Assembly: GCA_010356995.1 (NCBI GenBank)
Contig: ML996696.1
Span: 560,364 to 624,363, forward strand
Reading direction: 5' to 3'
Length of the DNA stretch: 64,000 nucleotides
Source of the DNA: Trichodelitschia bisporula
Taxonomy: Eukaryota > Ascomycota > Dothideomycetes > Phaeotrichales > Phaeotrichaceae
A program made the position numbers and the translations under genes. Below the pieces are notes generated by a model. That model was not told the DNA's origin and ran no database searches. It saw nothing but the letters and a program-made list of their open reading frames with translations. Shown piece by piece: positions 1-11,200 of this stretch (positions are counted from its first letter, which is position 1; every line of letters begins with the position of its first letter).

Positions 1-1003
1 GTTCGCCGAAGCAGGCAAAACGCGAGCCTGAGGACAGGTCACAACCATCACCTCAGACGGGCGAGGCCGAACCTCGAGCTTAGACTCATCGATGATTTTC
101 TGAAAGACGTAGCGCCCTGTCTTCTTGACAGGGTACCGCAGCAAAACGGGGCTGCTCGGATCGAGTGCCTTCTTGCCGCCCAACGCCTTGCTCCTCAACT
201 TCTTAATCTCGGAGCTCTTGATTATAATTGTCTCATTTTCAGCCGTTTCGAAATCTATGCGTTCAAGCTCGATAAGCACGGGGTTCGTCTGGTTGATTTG
301 AATTGGCAGCTCAATGGAGTACTTCGGCCCACCCAGGCAAAAGGACTCGCGATTGGGGTTGAGAAGGGCAGAACCCTCGGGCAAAATGTGGATGACTTGT
401 TTCCCCAGAATCAGAGAAGCGGAGTCAAAGTGCGAGGCCTTCACAGGTTTCTCATCGATGGCCATTTCAGTGTCGAACAGCGCTCTAGCAGCGGCTGCGA
501 ACCAGAAGGTGATTGGGAACTGTAGCCAGTTAGTTCCATTTCTAGGCCGGACTGACAGCACCTACGCCAATCTTGAACATGAGCATGGCATCCAAGACGG
601 CATGAAGCACGAAGAGGACGGTCATCATGGTGGAGGACCATTCCAACCAAGGCACGCGCAACGTTGGAAGGCCAAAGAGAAAGGTGCCGTCTATCGCAAC
701 CCATTTCATGAAGAGCCATAATGACTCCGTGTCATCGGACACCAGCCTGTAAAAGTCGGAGAACCGCCATATCCAGAGTATGGTATAGAATGAGAAGACA
801 ATCAGGCGCTGTGACGCGGCGTCCAAGGTGTTGACGGGGATGAGCGGGGAGGAACCGGCCTTCTTCTGCGATTTGGAGGGAGCCGGGGGAAGCTTCGTGG
901 GGAAAGGCTTCAGAGGTGTAGACACAGCTCCATTCTGTCGTGCCCCATCTCTCGACTGAGGGGTTGACGGGAACGCGGAGCGAAGGCGCGGAGTACTGTC
1001 CAT
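1..1003 (-). CDS. pom152: Nucleoporin POM152 (5' part of gene; 3' end lies outside the window)
   Basis: Integral membrane protein of the nuclear pore membrane ring. Exon 1 is 1003-566, then a 46-nt intron (565-520, branch point AACTAAC and acceptor CTACAG), then exon 2 from 519 to the window edge; the join is in phase 0. The N-terminus (MDSTPRLRSAFPSTPQ) and the segment LIPVNTLDAASQRLIVFSFY match the family start. Hydrophobic segments lie at about residues 60-75, 100-120 and 125-150, the short cytosolic/pore-side head and transmembrane part known for POM152, followed by the start of the large lumenal region with a Lys-rich conserved segment. About 319 codons of a protein usually near 1250 residues are present, so the lumenal Ig-like repeats are outside. 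It is divergent from the UCH37-type gene. Family call is by memory of conserved segments; confidence is high. Confidence 0.9.
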
Positions 1004-1855
1004 CGCATCCCGTGGCGTGCAAGAACGGGGGGTTTACGAGAAATGTGTCGCGATCATGGGCGGGCGTACGCCGGCGGCAGGAGGAGATACTGCAGTGGCG
1101 AGCTCGTGGAGTGCGTGTGGGGGAGGGCCTTGTTGTGGTGTTTGTATCCTTTCTCTAGCCTGAACTTTGTTTCTTTGCAAAACGCGTTCGCCAAAAGTTG
1201 AGCATGGGTTGCGGGAGAACGCGTGACGCCCGTCTCGGCTTTTTGGGAGCCTTGGGCGATAAGGCAAAATTTACGGCTGTCGCTTGCGCCTGGGGCGTCT
1301 GGACGCCAAGCAACTTCCTGCCGGTAGAGCATACGTAAAGTTTGTGGCGCATGGTGTTGCATTCACCTCTGTCGGTGCGTCACAATAGCAACGTTTGAAA
1401 GGACTGGTGGACTACATCTGACAATGATATGCAACAGGAAGCCAATTGTGATTCCAGATGTTATAACCCGGACCTAGGATCTTATGTATGCCGAGAATCC
1501 TCATAGAATTATCGCGCCGTTGTTTCCCATCGTCGTACATACGACAGTTTATATACGTAGGTGCCTCAACTCACTAGTTCTAGTTCTACCAAACCTTCCT
1601 CTTTCATACATGCCACGATCCAAATCATCAACACAACCCCTCCTTTCTATGCGTATCGCCTGCCACCGAGTACATACATCAATACCCCCGTTTCCCCAAT
1701 CCTCTGTCAGCCCTTCGCCCACTTCAGCCCGACCCAACTGCCACCCACCTCTTTACCGTCCTTGATAACGCTTTCATTGGTATCTTCCAAAGCTACAATA
1801 TTTGCACAGAAAGGATGTGCTAATTCCTTTCAAGATTCTCCCTTGGATTTTCACC
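1004..1855. promoter_or_regulatory. Divergent intergenic region, POM152 / UCH37-type gene
   Basis: An 852-bp spacer between two divergent starts, so it should hold both promoters and 5' leaders. I see pyrimidine-rich stretches near 1580-1770 leading into the UCH start, common in fungal promoters. No TATA box in a convincing position, no tRNA and no conserved reading frame were recognised. Confidence 0.5.
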
Positions 1856-3434
1856 ATGGAAACCAAGCCTGCGCCGACAAGCGCTCTGGCAAACAATCGC
1901 GCAACTCCTCCCCGGGACGTTACGCCGGTGGAGGCCCCTGGTTCTTCGAATCCTCGGCGCAGTGGCCGGGCGCGCAAGCGGCCACCCTCCAAGGACCTCT
2001 ACTATGACGAGACCCCGCAGGCCTGTCCCCCTCGCGCCGAGATGGAAGGACCCCGCCCCAAGCGGCAGCGAAAGGTTACCCAGCCGGACCCCAGTGGATG
2101 TCGCCGGCAGGTCCACTACAGCCCCCCATACCAAGCCGCCACCGAAGAGGAGAAACAGAACTGGAAGGGGTTCTGCGAAATCGAATCAGACCCCGCCTTC
2201 TTCAGCAGCATGCTCCGTGATTTCGGGGTCAAAGGTGTCAAGGTGACCGAAGTTTTGGGCTTGGATGAAGACATGCTCCAGCTCTTGCCTCAGCCTATCT
2301 ATGGCCTCATCTTCCTTTTCCAGTATCAGGGGGTTGATGCCGGTGAGCAGGAAGACACTGCCCCGAATCACGTATGGTTCGCCACCCAAGGTGCCGCTAA
2401 CATGTGTGCGACCGTCGCATTGCTGAACATTGTCAACAACATTCCTGATGCCGAGCTGGGTCCAGAGCTGCGAGACTTCAAGGCGCAGACCATGGGCATG
2501 ACGCCTATCGAGCGTGGGAGGTGGCTGGAAAGCTTCAGGCACATCAAGAATGTGCACAATTCCTTCGCTCGGTCAGTGTGCCACCACTCTCCGAAGTCTC
2601 CGTTGTGGAGGGCTAATATGCCAATAGCAAGATAGACATGCTGAATATCGACCTCCATGCAAAGCAGCAGGCGGATGTCGCGGCTGCGGCGGCGAAGAAG
2701 CCGCGGGGAAGGGGAGGCAAGGGTCGCAAAGCAGTGGCTGAAGAAGCCGCCTTCCACTTTGTTGCCTACGTACCCATTGAAAATGAGATATGGCGTCTTG
2801 ACGGGCTAGACACACAGCCACAGAAGTTCGGTAAGCCCCGATTGCCCACTTTCACGTGTACAAAGCTGACGAAGCAAAAGGTTCACATGAGGGCCAAAAC
2901 TGGCTCAAGGTGATTGCTCCAGTTCTTGCCGCTCGCATGAATGAATTTACGGACGGAGAACTCGAGTTTACGCTGTTGGCGCTTGTCAAGGATCCCCTCG
3001 ATTCCATACGCGAGGCACTCACGGCTAATATGCGACACCTGCGCACCATAGAAGCTCGTTTGGACTCGTGCTCCTCTTCATGGAAGGATTTCACTCCCTG
3101 GACCGACCCAGACGAGAGCCGGAGTTTTCGCGGTCCTGACGAAGCGATTGGCATAACGGAGGCTATGGTTGTCGCGTGCCGATCGCCGAGCGTCCCAGAG
3201 TATACGGCAACAGACACCCAAGCGTCACTACTCGAAGGTCGCATGACAGTCATTGCCGAACAAAAGTCACTGAGGGCCCAATTGCGAGACGAGATGTTCT
3301 CTAGGAATCAGGACGACCAGAAGACGGTTGACCGCAAGGCTGAGTATGGGCCATTCATCCAGGGGTGGCTCATGGCTCTGGCAGAGAATGGGGTCTTGCA
3401 ACAGCTCACCAAGAAGTACTCCACAAAAAAGTAG
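1856..3434 (+). CDS. uch2: Ubiquitin C-terminal hydrolase, UCH37/UCHL5 type (peptidase C12)
   Basis: Cysteine deubiquitinase. Three exons: 1856-2571, 2628-2830, 2881-3434, giving 490 residues. The start is the ATG in CACCATGG at 1856. The catalytic set is visible: Gln178 (oxyanion) in FATQGAANMCA, Cys184 six residues later, His282 in FHFVAYVP and Asp297 in LDGL, with the usual 15-residue His-Asp spacing. The family opening (CEIESDPAFFSSMLRDFGVK) is present. The C-terminus YGPFIQGWLMALAENGVLQQ resembles the UCH37-like domain that in UCHL5 binds the DEUBAD of RPN13 or INO80G, which separates it from the short UCHL1/YUH1 type. An N-terminal 80-residue extension rich in Pro, Arg and Lys (RRSGRARKRPPSKD) looks nuclear/AT-hook-like. 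Exon 2 has an Ala/Lys-rich crossover insert before the His. Proteasome or INO80 association is family inference. Confidence 0.9.
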
Positions 3435-4071
3435 TTCGGTTATCTCATGGGCGTACGGTGTCGGTATGAAGGGCTTGCACTATACGAGCGCCCATTATTG
3501 TTATACTGACTGGCGGCTTGGACCATATGGCTGAAGAGATACCAAACCAGGGAGCAGGATGCATATAATGTCTTGCTTATTTCACAGGATGGAGTTTTCA
3601 AGTCATCTGCTGGAGTCAACCTGTATGCATTCATTTCTGGTACTGGCGAGCTACGGATGTGCATAGATACCCCAAACTCTGATAATTGCCCCTCAAAACT
3701 GGCACAAAACTTGGATGAAAACTGATATGGCCTTAGATATGAGATAGCTGTTATGACCAGGTTGTGCGCATGTATTTGTGATGTGATTCGCCACCCACGG
3801 TCGCTATGTTGCGCCGTTGCTAGGTGGTGCCGTCTGGGCTGTGTTTGGTCGGAACGTTGGAGCAATCTTCTCGTTGTCCCGTGGCTGAAGGGCCTGGTTG
3901 CCCCCGCAACGATTGCGCCTTGCCCAAAAGGGGAAAATGTAAACCCCACCCCCAGGATTGGGACAAGAGCAAATTAATAGAAAAAGCGAGAGGACCGTGT
4001 GATCCCGCAGTCGCAGAGCCTTTCGTCCTAAACCGCCTCAAATATTTTGGATTCGACAGCGGGACTGTGAC
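3435..4071. other. Intergenic, UCH37-type gene 3' side to ASPM-like gene 5' side
   Basis: Holds the 3' UTR of the deubiquitinase and the promoter and leader of the next same-strand gene. Nothing else recognised; short frames here lack any conserved look. Confidence 0.5.
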
Positions 4072-7000
4072 ATGATGCAGCGCATTTACCCGGAAGAGAT
4101 GCCATGTCCACCTGCGCTTGGGGTTGGCGATCAGCCCTTCTACCTAAGCGCCTACCCAGCAGGCTACGCGGGCTATGCGCCGCACCACATACCGCCATTT
4201 CCTCCCGTCCCGCCCTACACCAACCGCATCCCATACGCGCATCTTCCACCCTATGCGTCCTACGCTCCACCAGCCATGCTTTCTCCGCTTGACGAAGACA
4301 CGGCCAACATCCAGTATACCAGGGAGATTCCGCGCAACGTCTTGAATGCGAAGCCGAAGAGACGATCGAGCATAGTACCTCCGGCAGCAGTTGCGACGAC
4401 GTCAACAACAACAGCAACAATGCCCGCGCCGGCGCGGCTGTCGGCGCGCAAAGTATCAGGATCCACGGTATCGATTCACGAAGATCAGACGAGCGGCATG
4501 TCGTCGCGAACGAAGTCGACACGAAGTGTGGGCGCGAGTTCTGTGGTGTCGTCCCGCGTCTCCTCTGCTGCATCGTCCCATGGCACAATGGCAACAATGG
4601 CAACAATGGCAACAATGGCTACAATGGCCTCCAAGACCACCACCACCACCACGGCCAGCAGACGGAAGGTGCGAGCCCAACATCAAGATCAGTCCTTGGC
4701 GACAGTAGAAAGGCCAAACCACGCACATAAGCAGGCGCGACCTGTACCAGCACCTGTACCCGCACCTGCGCCTGCACCTGCACCTGCACCTGCCCAGACA
4801 TCTCACGGTATCACAGGCAAACCTTCGCGCAGGCGCGTGTCTGTGCTCCTCAAGGAACGCGCCGTTTCTGCCCGTACCGTCAGCTTGGATTCTGCCTCCT
4901 CCTCCAAGGCCACTTCTACTACCTCAACCTCCACCCTCAAGCGCAATCCGCGCAGGCAATCGACCCTGCACGCCCCCCCATCCCCCCAACAAGTCCGTTC
5001 CGCCAACGCCCACCCGACTACTGCGCATACCGCCATTGCTTCTCCCCCATCAAAAACGCGGTCGCGACGTTCGCAAGCCTCTCCAAACGTCGGCCTCGAT
5101 TTGGTGACTGTTTCTGACGACGAGAAGCCAAAGTCAGCCATGCGTTCGCGTTACCTTCGTCCGCGCGGTCCCGAGCGCGGTCCCCTGATGCCGCTCATGG
5201 GGCAGCTTCCTACAGCTCAGTACCACGGTCAGGGTTCGGGTCCCGGGAAGGAGAACAAGCCGCCTGGCCAGAACGGTGAGGATCACTTGGGCGATGGGGA
5301 CGACAAGATGCCCAACGGCGAGGGGCTCGCGCAAGTTCGCCTGCGCTCCGCTGGCTTCCACTCCTACTACTCGCCTAGGAAGCGCGCTGCTTCCACCTCC
5401 ATCCTCGAGGATTGCCCGAAGCCTAAGAATGTCAAGACCGCGCCGTCGAAGGTATGCAAATTTCCCAGGCTTAAGCCATCCCCCCTCGCCCAATCGCATC
5501 CGCCGATACATTGTGTTCAAAACACTAACCGCTTTGACGCACAGATCGAATCCGCGTATGAGGTTCTCCCTGAGGATCTGCCGCATGCTCGGATGTTCGA
5601 GGATCACTGGCTCGAGCGCCAGGAAGTCACTCTTACTCAGCTCATCAACCAGATTCTCAAGGATGCTGGCCTCAAGGACCACCAGCCTGTCGATTATGAG
5701 GTCACTAGGCGCCGCATGGTTACCTTCCAGGGTCAATGCATCACGATCCACCAGCGCTTGCGCGCTTCCTTGCTTTGCGGGGCTCTGAGCATCCCGAACG
5801 AGGTCATTGCTAATAACATCAACATCAAAGATGACGTTGGCCTCCGTAAGAAGTTTCTCGCTCTGTTCACCAAGACGTACGATCTCAAGGCTCTTCGCAT
5901 GGCTGCCGAAGCTGTTGTCGGCCGCCAGATTGTCGTGCCGCAGTCGACGGCTGCGATCATCGAAGGCCGCCACAAGTACCTGACCCAGCGCCAATCGACG
6001 GACTCGACGACCTCGGCGACCTCGACGACCTCGACTGACGAGTTGCGAGCGGAGCGCCGTGTCATCGATAGATTCTTGGCCACCTTTTTTGTCAAGCACG
6101 AAGACACCTTCGGCACGCATTTCGGAATCATTGGCACAGTTGCCCGCGAGAACGACCGTAGGGGAGAAGAGTTTGGCTCCCCTGCTTGGGCGTGGCGTCG
6201 CACCGTCCTGTCGTGTCTGATGCTCGTACTCACTCTGGACAAGTCCAAGGAAGATGGTCTGATCTCTGGCTGCCTTTTCCAGGCCTCATCTCCTTTCAAG
6301 AGCTCCGAGGCCGTTCTCCAAGCCTTTGGTTCTCTCATGCTTCCGACTCTTGGGGATGTCATCCGTCCGTTGCGTCGTCTTGGCTATGAGGTCAATGTTC
6401 AGCAGAACGACATCCAGGAATACCGCTACAAGGTCAGCAACCTGGCTACGGACCTTCGCGACGGCATCATTCTGGCGAAAATTGCCGAGCTTGTTCCAGC
6501 TGCTGGCTGTGGGTTCAACTTCGCCCCGATTGCTGCTCAGCTGAAGTGCCCGGCTAAGTCAACCACCACCAAGGAGCACAACGTGGCCTTGACGCTTTCT
6601 GCTCTGCATGACATGGACTACCAGACGCTTTGGCACGTCACTCGCGGTATCGATGCGATCGACATTGTCCAGGGCCATCGCGAGAAGACTATGGGTCTGC
6701 TGTGGGGCATCATCAGCTCCACTGGCATGGGTCAGCTGGTCGACTGGATCGCTATGGAGAAGGAGGTTGTAGCTTTCAACGCTACCGCCAATCTTGATGT
6801 AGCCAACGGCATTGAGCATGTACCCCCCCACACTCCGGTCTACTACCGTCTCATGCTGCAGTCCTGGGCCGCTACCATTGCTCACCGGCGCCACATCAGC
6901 GTCACCAATCTCACTAGTTGCTTTGCGTCGGGCAAAGTTTTCGAAGCCATCGTTGATGAGTACTTCCAGTACTTTACGCCGGTTGCTGAGTTCCACAACG

Positions 7001-7470
7001 ACGGCCATCTCCCGCTGGCTGCCAAACTTCGTGCCATTGGTTGCAGTGAGGCTTTCATCAATCTCTGCATTGGGCAGACTCGGGCCGCCCACTTCACGTC
7101 GCCAACTCTCGACTTTACGCTCTCAACGCTGACGTTCCTTGCTGCTCGTTTGATTCCCGCGGCCAAGACCTCGCGTGCGGCATCGACTATCCAGCGCGCC
7201 TTCCGTGCGCGTCTTGCTCGTCTGGAAATCTCGAAGCACATCAAGGCTGCGGTTCTGGCACACCATTGTGCTCACGTGGTCGCTGCTCGCGAGCGTGTCG
7301 TCGGTGCGGCGGTCGTGCTCCAGCGTGCGTGGCGCGCGGTTTTAGACCAGCGCATCGACAACATGGTTCGGGATGTCACCTCGTTCCAGGCCGTCGCTCG
7401 TGGCTGGATCGGTCGTCGCAAGGTCAAGGGCACGTATGGCAAGAAGCTGCGTATTCGCGGGGGTTGGTAG
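4072..7470 (+). CDS. ASPM/Asp-like spindle protein with calponin-homology and IQ motifs
   Basis: Predicted microtubule/spindle-pole protein that binds calmodulin, the fungal relative of abnormal spindle (ASPM). The frame is open throughout, but 5452-5544 is almost surely a 93-nt intron (GTATGC donor, CACTAACC branch site, CGCACAG acceptor, no in-frame stop), so the mature protein is about 1101 residues. The first 450 residues are disordered, basic and Ser/Pro-rich, with a Thr-Met-Ala repeat and a Pro-Ala repeat. After the intron follows a helical conserved segment (MFEDHWLERQEVTLTQLI), a CH domain around RYKVSNLATDLRDGIILAKI with a second CH-like part ending near MGLLWGIISS, and IQ motifs in the last 110 residues (IQRAFRARLARL, LQRAWRAVL, FQAVARGWIGRR). 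Tandem ATGs occur at 4072 and 4075. Far shorter than animal ASPM because it has only about three IQ motifs. Role in mitosis is family inference. Confidence 0.85.
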   Translation: MMQRIYPEEMPCPPALGVGDQPFYLSAYPAGYAGYAPHHIPPFPPVPPYTNRIPYAHLPPYASYAPPAMLSPLDEDTANIQYTREIPRNVLNAKPKRRSSIVPPAAVATTSTTTATMPAPARLSARKVSGSTVSIHEDQTSGMSSRTKSTRSVGASSVVSSRVSSAASSHGTMATMATMATMATMASKTTTTTTASRRKVRAQHQDQSLATVERPNHAHKQARPVPAPVPAPAPAPAPAPAQTSHGITGKPSRRRVSVLLKERAVSARTVSLDSASSSKATSTTSTSTLKRNPRRQSTLHAPPSPQQVRSANAHPTTAHTAIASPPSKTRSRRSQASPNVGLDLVTVSDDEKPKSAMRSRYLRPRGPERGPLMPLMGQLPTAQYHGQGSGPGKENKPPGQNGEDHLGDGDDKMPNGEGLAQVRLRSAGFHSYYSPRKRAASTSILEDCPKPKNVKTAPSKVCKFPRLKPSPLAQSHPPIHCVQNTNRFDAQIESAYEVLPEDLPHARMFEDHWLERQEVTLTQLINQILKDAGLKDHQPVDYEVTRRRMVTFQGQCITIHQRLRASLLCGALSIPNEVIANNINIKDDVGLRKKFLALFTKTYDLKALRMAAEAVVGRQIVVPQSTAAIIEGRHKYLTQRQSTDSTTSATSTTSTDELRAERRVIDRFLATFFVKHEDTFGTHFGIIGTVARENDRRGEEFGSPAWAWRRTVLSCLMLVLTLDKSKEDGLISGCLFQASSPFKSSEAVLQAFGSLMLPTLGDVIRPLRRLGYEVNVQQNDIQEYRYKVSNLATDLRDGIILAKIAELVPAAGCGFNFAPIAAQLKCPAKSTTTKEHNVALTLSALHDMDYQTLWHVTRGIDAIDIVQGHREKTMGLLWGIISSTGMGQLVDWIAMEKEVVAFNATANLDVANGIEHVPPHTPVYYRLMLQSWAATIAHRRHISVTNLTSCFASGKVFEAIVDEYFQYFTPVAEFHNDGHLPLAAKLRAIGCSEAFINLCIGQTRAAHFTSPTLDFTLSTLTFLAARLIPAAKTSRAASTIQRAFRARLARLEISKHIKAAVLAHHCAHVVAARERVVGAAVVLQRAWRAVLDQRIDNMVRDVTSFQAVARGWIGRRKVKGTYGKKLRIRGGW
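4585..4629 (+). repeat. In-frame 9-bp minisatellite (ACAATGGCA)
   Basis: Five tandem 9-bp units, three perfect and two with one change at the last base, encoding Thr-Met-Ala units inside the disordered N-terminal part of the ASPM-like protein. Unit length is a multiple of three, so gain or loss of units keeps the frame. Confidence 0.9.
4741..4795 (+). repeat. In-frame CCTGYA/GCACCT repeat encoding Pro-Ala/Pro-Val
   Basis: Imperfect hexamer array encoding alternating Pro-Ala and Pro-Val, likely an extended linker in the ASPM-like protein. Recent slippage is suggested by the nearly uniform GCACCT units at its 3' end. Confidence 0.85.
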
Positions 7471-8222
7471 ATAGTTGGGCATGATCTCCTGGGACTTGCC
7501 GGTTTCTTTGATTTCCGGCGTTGGGCTCAGGGTTGGGTGCGTTACGATACTGTGAAATGGGGGTTCTTTGTAGGAAATGGTCTGGTGAATGGATTCGGGC
7601 GCTTTTCTGTAACGCTGGAGTCTGGCTGGGTGATATTCTACAGGTGGAAACCATATGATGTGGAGCGTGGCGTTGGGAGGAGTCTTACTATTGCTCTGAA
7701 TTGACGTCACCTGTTCTGCTGCTATGATTCTGTTGCCATAACTTCGTGAGGTTTCCCGTGTCCTCCGTCATCTCAACCCTGAGGTGTTCAACCCCTTTCA
7801 AGTCCATGTCTTTTCAATGACGCGAGAGGGTGGTATCATACATTAAGAGCTCAGTATAACGACTTCAAAGTAACATCACATCACCTTGGACTCGCAAGCA
7901 AAGTTCAAACCTGAATTTAGAAAAAGAGGCGACTACCTAAATAGACAAAGTCTACATCAAACTACGCCAACAGGTCGATCAGACCTAGTCACCGCGATAT
8001 CATTCCACTACACCTAGCCGAAAGGGGCACTCAAAGACAGCGGTGAGGAGAAATTGCCCAGTGCAAGATGAACAGTGCACGTAAAACACTCCCACTCCCA
8101 TACCGGCCCGAAATAAACGTTCTCCTACCTCCAGCGCCCAACTACCACAGTTCAGTCATCTTCATTGTCTAGTAAGAGCCGCATCGTAGGGTCATAGGTC
8201 ACGTCGCTCGTCACGCAATGGC
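7471..8222. other. Convergent intergenic region, ASPM-like gene / importin beta-3
   Basis: A 752-bp tail-to-tail spacer that should hold both 3' UTRs and terminators. The stretch 7840-8130 is richer in A+T than flanking coding DNA. No gene, tRNA or repeat recognised. Confidence 0.5.
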
Positions 8223-11200
8223 TTAGCCGAAGAACGCCCGCACCGTGTGTTGCGTTTCCGGTGACATACCGGCCAGAAGCTGGTTCGCGTCAAGCCCGGC
8301 CGTCGCGACAAGTTGCTTGGCTGCGCCGACGATCCGCGATGCGGTTTGGCCCTGCAGAGTCTCTGCCTCCAGCGCTTGGACGATGAATGTGAAGCACTTG
8401 GCGGCCTGTTGAAGGACGGCCGGGTTTTGCCTAAAACGAGTTAGTCAACGCCTGATTCCGAGATAGAAGCGAGAAACTTACTGCTCAATGAGCTGAGCCA
8501 GAAATGAGTACGCATATGGCGCGGCCTCTTCGTCATTGGTAACGGGCAATGTGTCCACCCACGCGGTTACAACCTCCTGCACATTCGCCACCTTGTTGCT
8601 GCAGTAGTGGAGGATCTTGGCAATGGCGGCGCTGGCATTCTCAGTGGCATAGACGTCGTCTTCCTCCCGAGCATTTGGTCGCCGAGTGACCTCGAACAGA
8701 ACGGGAAGGCTCGCAGCAACGAACTCAGCCCACGCCTCTCCACCGAATCGCGCAGCGATGCCCACGCCGTAGACTGCGGCTTGCCGGTTGGCGGCCACAT
8801 CGTCCCGCATGCCGGCTACAAGAGGCTGAATGATATGGGGGCTGTAGTTCCAGCTCTGTGGGCCGCAGAACTCGAGAACATCGTCATAGATGCAGATTGC
8901 CCACTGCCGCTGCGTCGGGTCCGGGCTCTGAGCGAAGTTATCGCAAAAGATGAGAAGACGTTCCCAAAATGGCAGGAACTCGACGCCCATGTTCTTGAAA
9001 ATGGTGTGGAACGCCTTGTTCATGTCTGACAGGAGGGTTTGGTCGTCTTCGATGGCGAAAAGCATCTCCTCCGTCTCTTCTTCACCATCGTCCCGTTCTT
9101 GCGCTTCCTCGGCGCGCTCCTTGACCCGGTTCTGGTACTCTTCGAGCACGCCCTTGGCAGATTCAACAAATGTCTCCATGTGAGTTTTGGTAAGACAATT
9201 CTTCCCAATGACCTCAACGCACTCGTAGAAGCACGTGTACATCTCAGCCAAGGTATCGATGGCAGGCTCCGTGCTAAGAACCTCGAGGACCTTTTCTACA
9301 GTACGCTCCCACAGCTGGCCCAGCTGGATGGACTCTGGACCATGGGCCTTCTTGTACGCATTCAGAAGCTGAGGTACGCACTTAGCCGATGCAACCCGAA
9401 CAGGGTCATGGAAGAAGAAAGCCAGTCCGGGAAGAGCAATCTTGTCCATGATATCGTTGACGTAAGGCTCGAAAGCTCCTTGCAAGACTTGGGCGTAGAT
9501 GACGATGAGTTCAATGGCCATATGCTTATCCTCGAGAGCACTGGTCTTGATACCGATGACCTTGCCCTTGAGGGGCACCAGTTCCCAGCCTTCCTCTTGC
9601 TCAATGGTTGCGATTTGCTCATCGTCGTCAAGCAGTTGAATGTCAGCCTTAGCTCCGGCCAAGGACGTAAGCGGTGGCATGACGGCCGGGAGGTACGGAA
9701 GGAAATCCGCACCGAGCACACGACACATACGGCCCCAGCAGTGCAGGAGGTACGACGCCTGGGGATCGTCTTGATCGGTGATATTCTCTGAACCGGATTA
9801 GCATTGCTGCATGTCTTGCGTGCATATGCACGTACCTTGAATGGTGCCAAGCAGCTGCACCAGCCCAAGTGCATCTGCACCCATCCGTTCCTTGCCAACG
9901 GCCAAGGCTGCACCTGTTAGTAATGGCAGGAAAGCAGCTCCGGAAAATACATACCAATCAGAGTCGCACACTCCATAGCCTTAGCTCGCAGTAGACGATA
10001 CTCCTTGGATTGTTCTTCCCGAAGCACATTGAAGAGCAGAGGCATAAGCGTATCATAGTAGCGTCCGAACGCCGACTCGGCGGAGTCCGCAACGGTGGCA
10101 ATGGTAGAGAGAGCCTGCTCTTGAACAAAGCGCTTAGGGCTCTGCAGAAGCAGGAGAAGGTGCTGAAGAAGGTTGTCGAGATATGGCTCAAGAACATTCT
10201 TCTCCGCTTCTTCACAGAAGTTGACAAGAGCGGCAGCAGCGTGGGCCTGCACCCTAGGCTCCGACGACTCCAACACTGGAATTATGCTCGGGAGAACCAT
10301 GTTGTGGTATTTCTCCTGCATGGGTCCGGCAAAGTCCGTACTCATTTGGCCGAGCGCATTACATCCCGCCCAGCGCACACGAGGATGGGGGTCCCGTAGC
10401 GCGGGCACGACGAGATCGAGCACCTTGTCGAGCTCGCCCACCATGAGTTCACGACAACCTTCCGAGATGGCGGATATCGCCATGAGCGCTGCATGGCGGT
10501 CTCTCCACGTAGATGAGTTCATCATGCGAGGAAGCCAGTTGAAAGTGGGCGGAAGTAATGCCTGACCGCCAAGCCTGTTAGCAAGGCGGTCCATCGTTTG
10601 CTCGCCGGCAACATGGTTCGCATCACTGTCGTCGATATCCAACTATGCAAGGTTAGCTTTTGCAGGGTAGAACTCGGGAAAAAACCAACATCTTCGGAAC
10701 TATTCCATTCGCTAGCATCGTCATCGTCAATACCAACGTCCGTCATAAGCGACAAGCACTGTGTCACCATTTCGGAAATGTAGGAAGGGTCCTTTTTGCA
10801 CATAGCAGCGTTGTATTCTGCGAACGTAGCCATCAACTCGAGTGCGTTTTGACGTGTTGTGTCTGTGAGTTCCTTGTCCTGGATAACGGTAACGCTAAAC
10901 GTAACCAGGTTGTTGAAGAAAGGTTTGAACATCTTGGAAGCTACTTCGGCCATGTCGATGAGTGCCATGAATGCGCGGCTGAGTTGCTCCGAGTCCGATG
11001 CCTCCTTAAGCGGTGGGAGGATGTTGAGAATATCAGGAAGTAGCTGATAGTACTTCTGTTGCGACTTCCGATTGATCGAACGGAAGAAGGAGGAGAAGGC
11101 CTCCGCAGCAGTAAGTTGAACCTAAACAGCAATCAGAATCAGTTAGGCCAAGGCTCTGAAATCTTACATTGTGGTCCACGTCTTTAAACCCCTTGGAAAA

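Noticed and set aside
2831-2865. 35-nt version of the second UCH37 intron
   Set aside because: In phase but too short for a spliceosomal intron; the 50-nt version ending at 2880 is also in phase and has a CTGAC branch site.
5134-6120. 328-codon minus-strand frame
   Set aside because: Shadow of the ASPM-like gene; no domain.
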